DNA of 33,595 nt, taken from an uncultured Blautia sp. Its GTDB lineage: Bacteria > Bacillota > Clostridia > Lachnospirales > Lachnospiraceae. The stretch lies in contig UQCM01000029.1 in assembly GCA_900539525.1 (NCBI GenBank), forward strand, positions 1 to 33,595, written 5' to 3'. Below are positions 32,300 to 33,595 of the stretch, piece after piece. Position numbers and translations under genes: made by a program. Position 1 is the stretch's first letter. Each line of letters starts with the position of its first letter. The notes beneath the pieces were generated by a model. That model did not search any database, was not told the origin of the DNA, and saw only the letters and a list, made by a program, of their open reading frames with translations.

Positions 32300-33427
32300 T
32301 TATACAAGGAAATCCTTCAGTCGCTTACTCCTCGATGGATGGCGAAGCTTTCTTAAAGCCTTTGCCTCAATCTGTCGGATACGCTCTCTTGTAACATTAA
32401 ATTCCTTTCCTACTTCCTCCAGTGTCCGTGCACGTCCATCCTCAAGTCCAAAGCGCAGGCGGACGACCTGACGTTCCCTGTCTGTCAGAGACTCCAGTGC
32501 AGCCCCCAGCTCTTCCTTCAGCATGGAAAATGCTGCAGAATCAGCTGGTGAAAGTGCGGAATCATCCTCGATAAAGTCTCCCAGATGGCTGTCATCTTCC
32601 TCTCCGATCGGTGTATCCAGAGATACCGGATCGCGTGAGATCTTCAGTACTTCACGCACGCGAGATACCGGGACATTCAGCTTCTCTGCCACTTCTTCCG
32701 GGGTGGGTTCTCTTCCCAGCTCCTGCAGAAGCGTCCTGGTCATACGAAGCGTTTTATTGATCGTTTCCACCATATGTACCGGCACGCGGATCGTTCGTCC
32801 TGTATCCGCAATACCTCTCGTAATCGCCTGTCTGATCCACCAGGTGGCATAAGTACTGAACTTGTACCCTTTGGTGTAATCAAACTTGTCAACGGCTTTC
32901 ATCAATCCCATATTTCCTTCCTGAATCAGATCCAGGAAAGGCATGCCGCGACCGACATATTTCTTGGCAATACTAACTACAAGGCGCAGATTGGCTTCCG
33001 TGAGAGCTTTCTTTGCCTCCTCATCGCCTTCCTCCACACGTCTTGCCAGAGCTACCTCCTGTTCCGTCGTCAGCAATGGTACATTTCCAATCTCTTTCAG
33101 ATACATACGTACAGGATCCTCTGTGCTGACTCCCTCAAGAACATCCACATCATCGATCAGCTCCACCTCTTCTGTATCTTCCAGAATCATATCATCATTG
33201 TCAATCAGCAGGTCATCGCCATTATCATCCTTCACACCGTTCTGCATGATATCAATATTATTCTTTTCAAGGTACTCCAGGACAAGATCCATTTTATCCT
33301 CATCCAGCTCCAGACTTGCAAAAGCATCACTGATTTCATTGTATTCCAGAACATTTTTCTTAAGCTTCGCCTTCTCAATCAGACCGAGAAGTATCTTGGT
33401 AAACTGTTCTTCCTGCATTTGATCCAT
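32300..33427 (-). CDS. rpoD: Primary sigma factor RpoD (sigma-A)
   Basis: The housekeeping sigma factor that directs RNA polymerase to TTGACA/TATAAT promoters. The 375-residue protein has an N-terminal region 1.1 with an acidic stretch (about 67-98), region 1.2 from DPVRMYLKEIG (104-114), region 2 with ANLRLVVSIAKKYVGRGMPFLDLIQEGNMGLMKAVDKFDYTKGYKFSTYATWWIRQAI (145-202), region 3, and region 4 with the helix-turn-helix RTLEEVGKEFNVTRERIRQIEAKALRKLRH (334-363). AGGAG lies about 9 bases before the ATG. In many Bacillota dnaG precedes rpoD, but the window ends 168 bases upstream without showing it. Confidence 0.98.
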   Translation of the reverse strand: MDQMQEEQFTKILLGLIEKAKLKKNVLEYNEISDAFASLELDEDKMDLVLEYLEKNNIDIMQNGVKDDNGDDLLIDNDDMILEDTEEVELIDDVDVLEGVSTEDPVRMYLKEIGNVPLLTTEQEVALARRVEEGDEEAKKALTEANLRLVVSIAKKYVGRGMPFLDLIQEGNMGLMKAVDKFDYTKGYKFSTYATWWIRQAITRGIADTGRTIRVPVHMVETINKTLRMTRTLLQELGREPTPEEVAEKLNVPVSRVREVLKISRDPVSLDTPIGEEDDSHLGDFIEDDSALSPADSAAFSMLKEELGAALESLTDRERQVVRLRFGLEDGRARTLEEVGKEFNVTRERIRQIEAKALRKLRHPSRSKRLKDFLV

Positions 33428-33484
33428 AACATCTATCTCCTATTCCCGTTCACTTTCCGCTTTCGTAATCGTTCAGTACGTTTT

Positions 33485-33513
33485 AGCTTACCATTTTTGA
33501 CGGAAACTGTCAA
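33485..33513 (-). promoter_or_regulatory. Sigma-A promoter of rpoD
   Basis: On the minus strand TTGACA (33508-33513) and TAAGCT (33485-33490) are 17 bases apart, about 58 bases before the start codon. This suggests rpoD can be transcribed from its own promoter. Confidence 0.65.
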
Positions 33514-33552
33514 CTTTTGCGTAACGTATTCCATAAAATAATATAAGCCATT

Positions 33553-33591
33553 TATGATAATGTCCTAGTATACCACATATGAAAATGTCTC
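33553..33591. repeat. Two direct repeats at the right edge, possible insertion-sequence end
   Basis: TATGATAATGTCC and TATGAAAATGTCT occur 26 bases apart, and the second runs to the window edge. Spaced direct repeats like these are found at the ends of some IS21-type insertion sequences. The element itself, if any, lies outside the window. Confidence 0.3.
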
Positions 33592-33595
33592 AGAT

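Noticed and set aside
1..33595. tRNA or rRNA genes
   Set aside because: No cloverleaf-like T-arm or CCA-adjacent acceptor stem and no conserved rRNA stretches were noticed. A tRNA scan would settle this.

Overview
This window most likely comes from an endospore-forming, anaerobic Bacillota, probably a gut Lachnospiraceae (Blautia/Mediterraneibacter/Dorea-like). The reasons are spoVAD and spoVAE, a complete run of oxygen-independent (cbi) cobalamin genes under cobalamin riboswitches, strong AGGAGG-type ribosome binding sites, BspA-like and FIVAR-type surface proteins, and a sigma-A gene of clostridial layout. The species cannot be named from the sequence alone.

Layout, left to right. (1) 1-3426, minus: the 5' part of a large secreted protein with a CBM40-like lectin domain, a degenerate and an intact SGNH esterase domain, and FIVAR domains; it runs off the left edge. 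(2) 3815-4883, minus: cbiM-cbiN cobalt uptake genes with their own promoter, a Cbl-I type riboswitch and a terminator. (3) 5433-17845, minus: an operon reading cbiD-L-F-G-H-[J-E-T fusion]-A-B-cobD-P-C, headed by a sigma-A promoter, a riboswitch that looks like the short Cbl-II class, and an intrinsic terminator. It covers most ring-modifying steps from cobalt-factor II to adenosylcobinamide phosphate. No cobaltochelatase (cbiK/X), cbiQ/cbiO or nucleotide-loop genes (cobU/S/T) are in the window. (4) 18235-21219, minus: a cupin protein, a macro-NADAR ADP-ribose-processing fusion, a metallophosphoesterase and a sugar O-acetyltransferase. (5) 21543-24161, plus: a secreted protein with a proline-rich hexapeptide repeat stalk and a BspA-like tail. 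(6) 24288-29013, minus: glpK, an AEC-family transporter, a Nudix hydrolase, spoVAE and spoVAD. (7) 29380-32262, plus: a three-gene cassette of a polyprenyl-phosphate glycosyltransferase, an ATP-grasp ligase fused to an SMR-like four-helix membrane domain, and a stand-alone SMR-like protein. (8) 32300-33427, minus: rpoD (sigma-A).

The most novel item is the cassette in (7). It resembles the Arn system of Gram-negatives (ArnC plus an ArnE/ArnF flippase) but one flippase half is welded to an ATP-grasp ligase. This suggests synthesis and flipping of a lipid-linked sugar carrying an amide- or ester-linked group, a hypothesis from domain composition only.

The window also holds two families of short palindromic intergenic repeats, nearly all at gene 3' ends. 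One is a clear miniature transposable element (18-bp inverted repeats starting GTAA, 8-bp target duplication, IS66-like) inserted inside the cobalamin operon between cbiD and cbiL, apparently into an older repeat.
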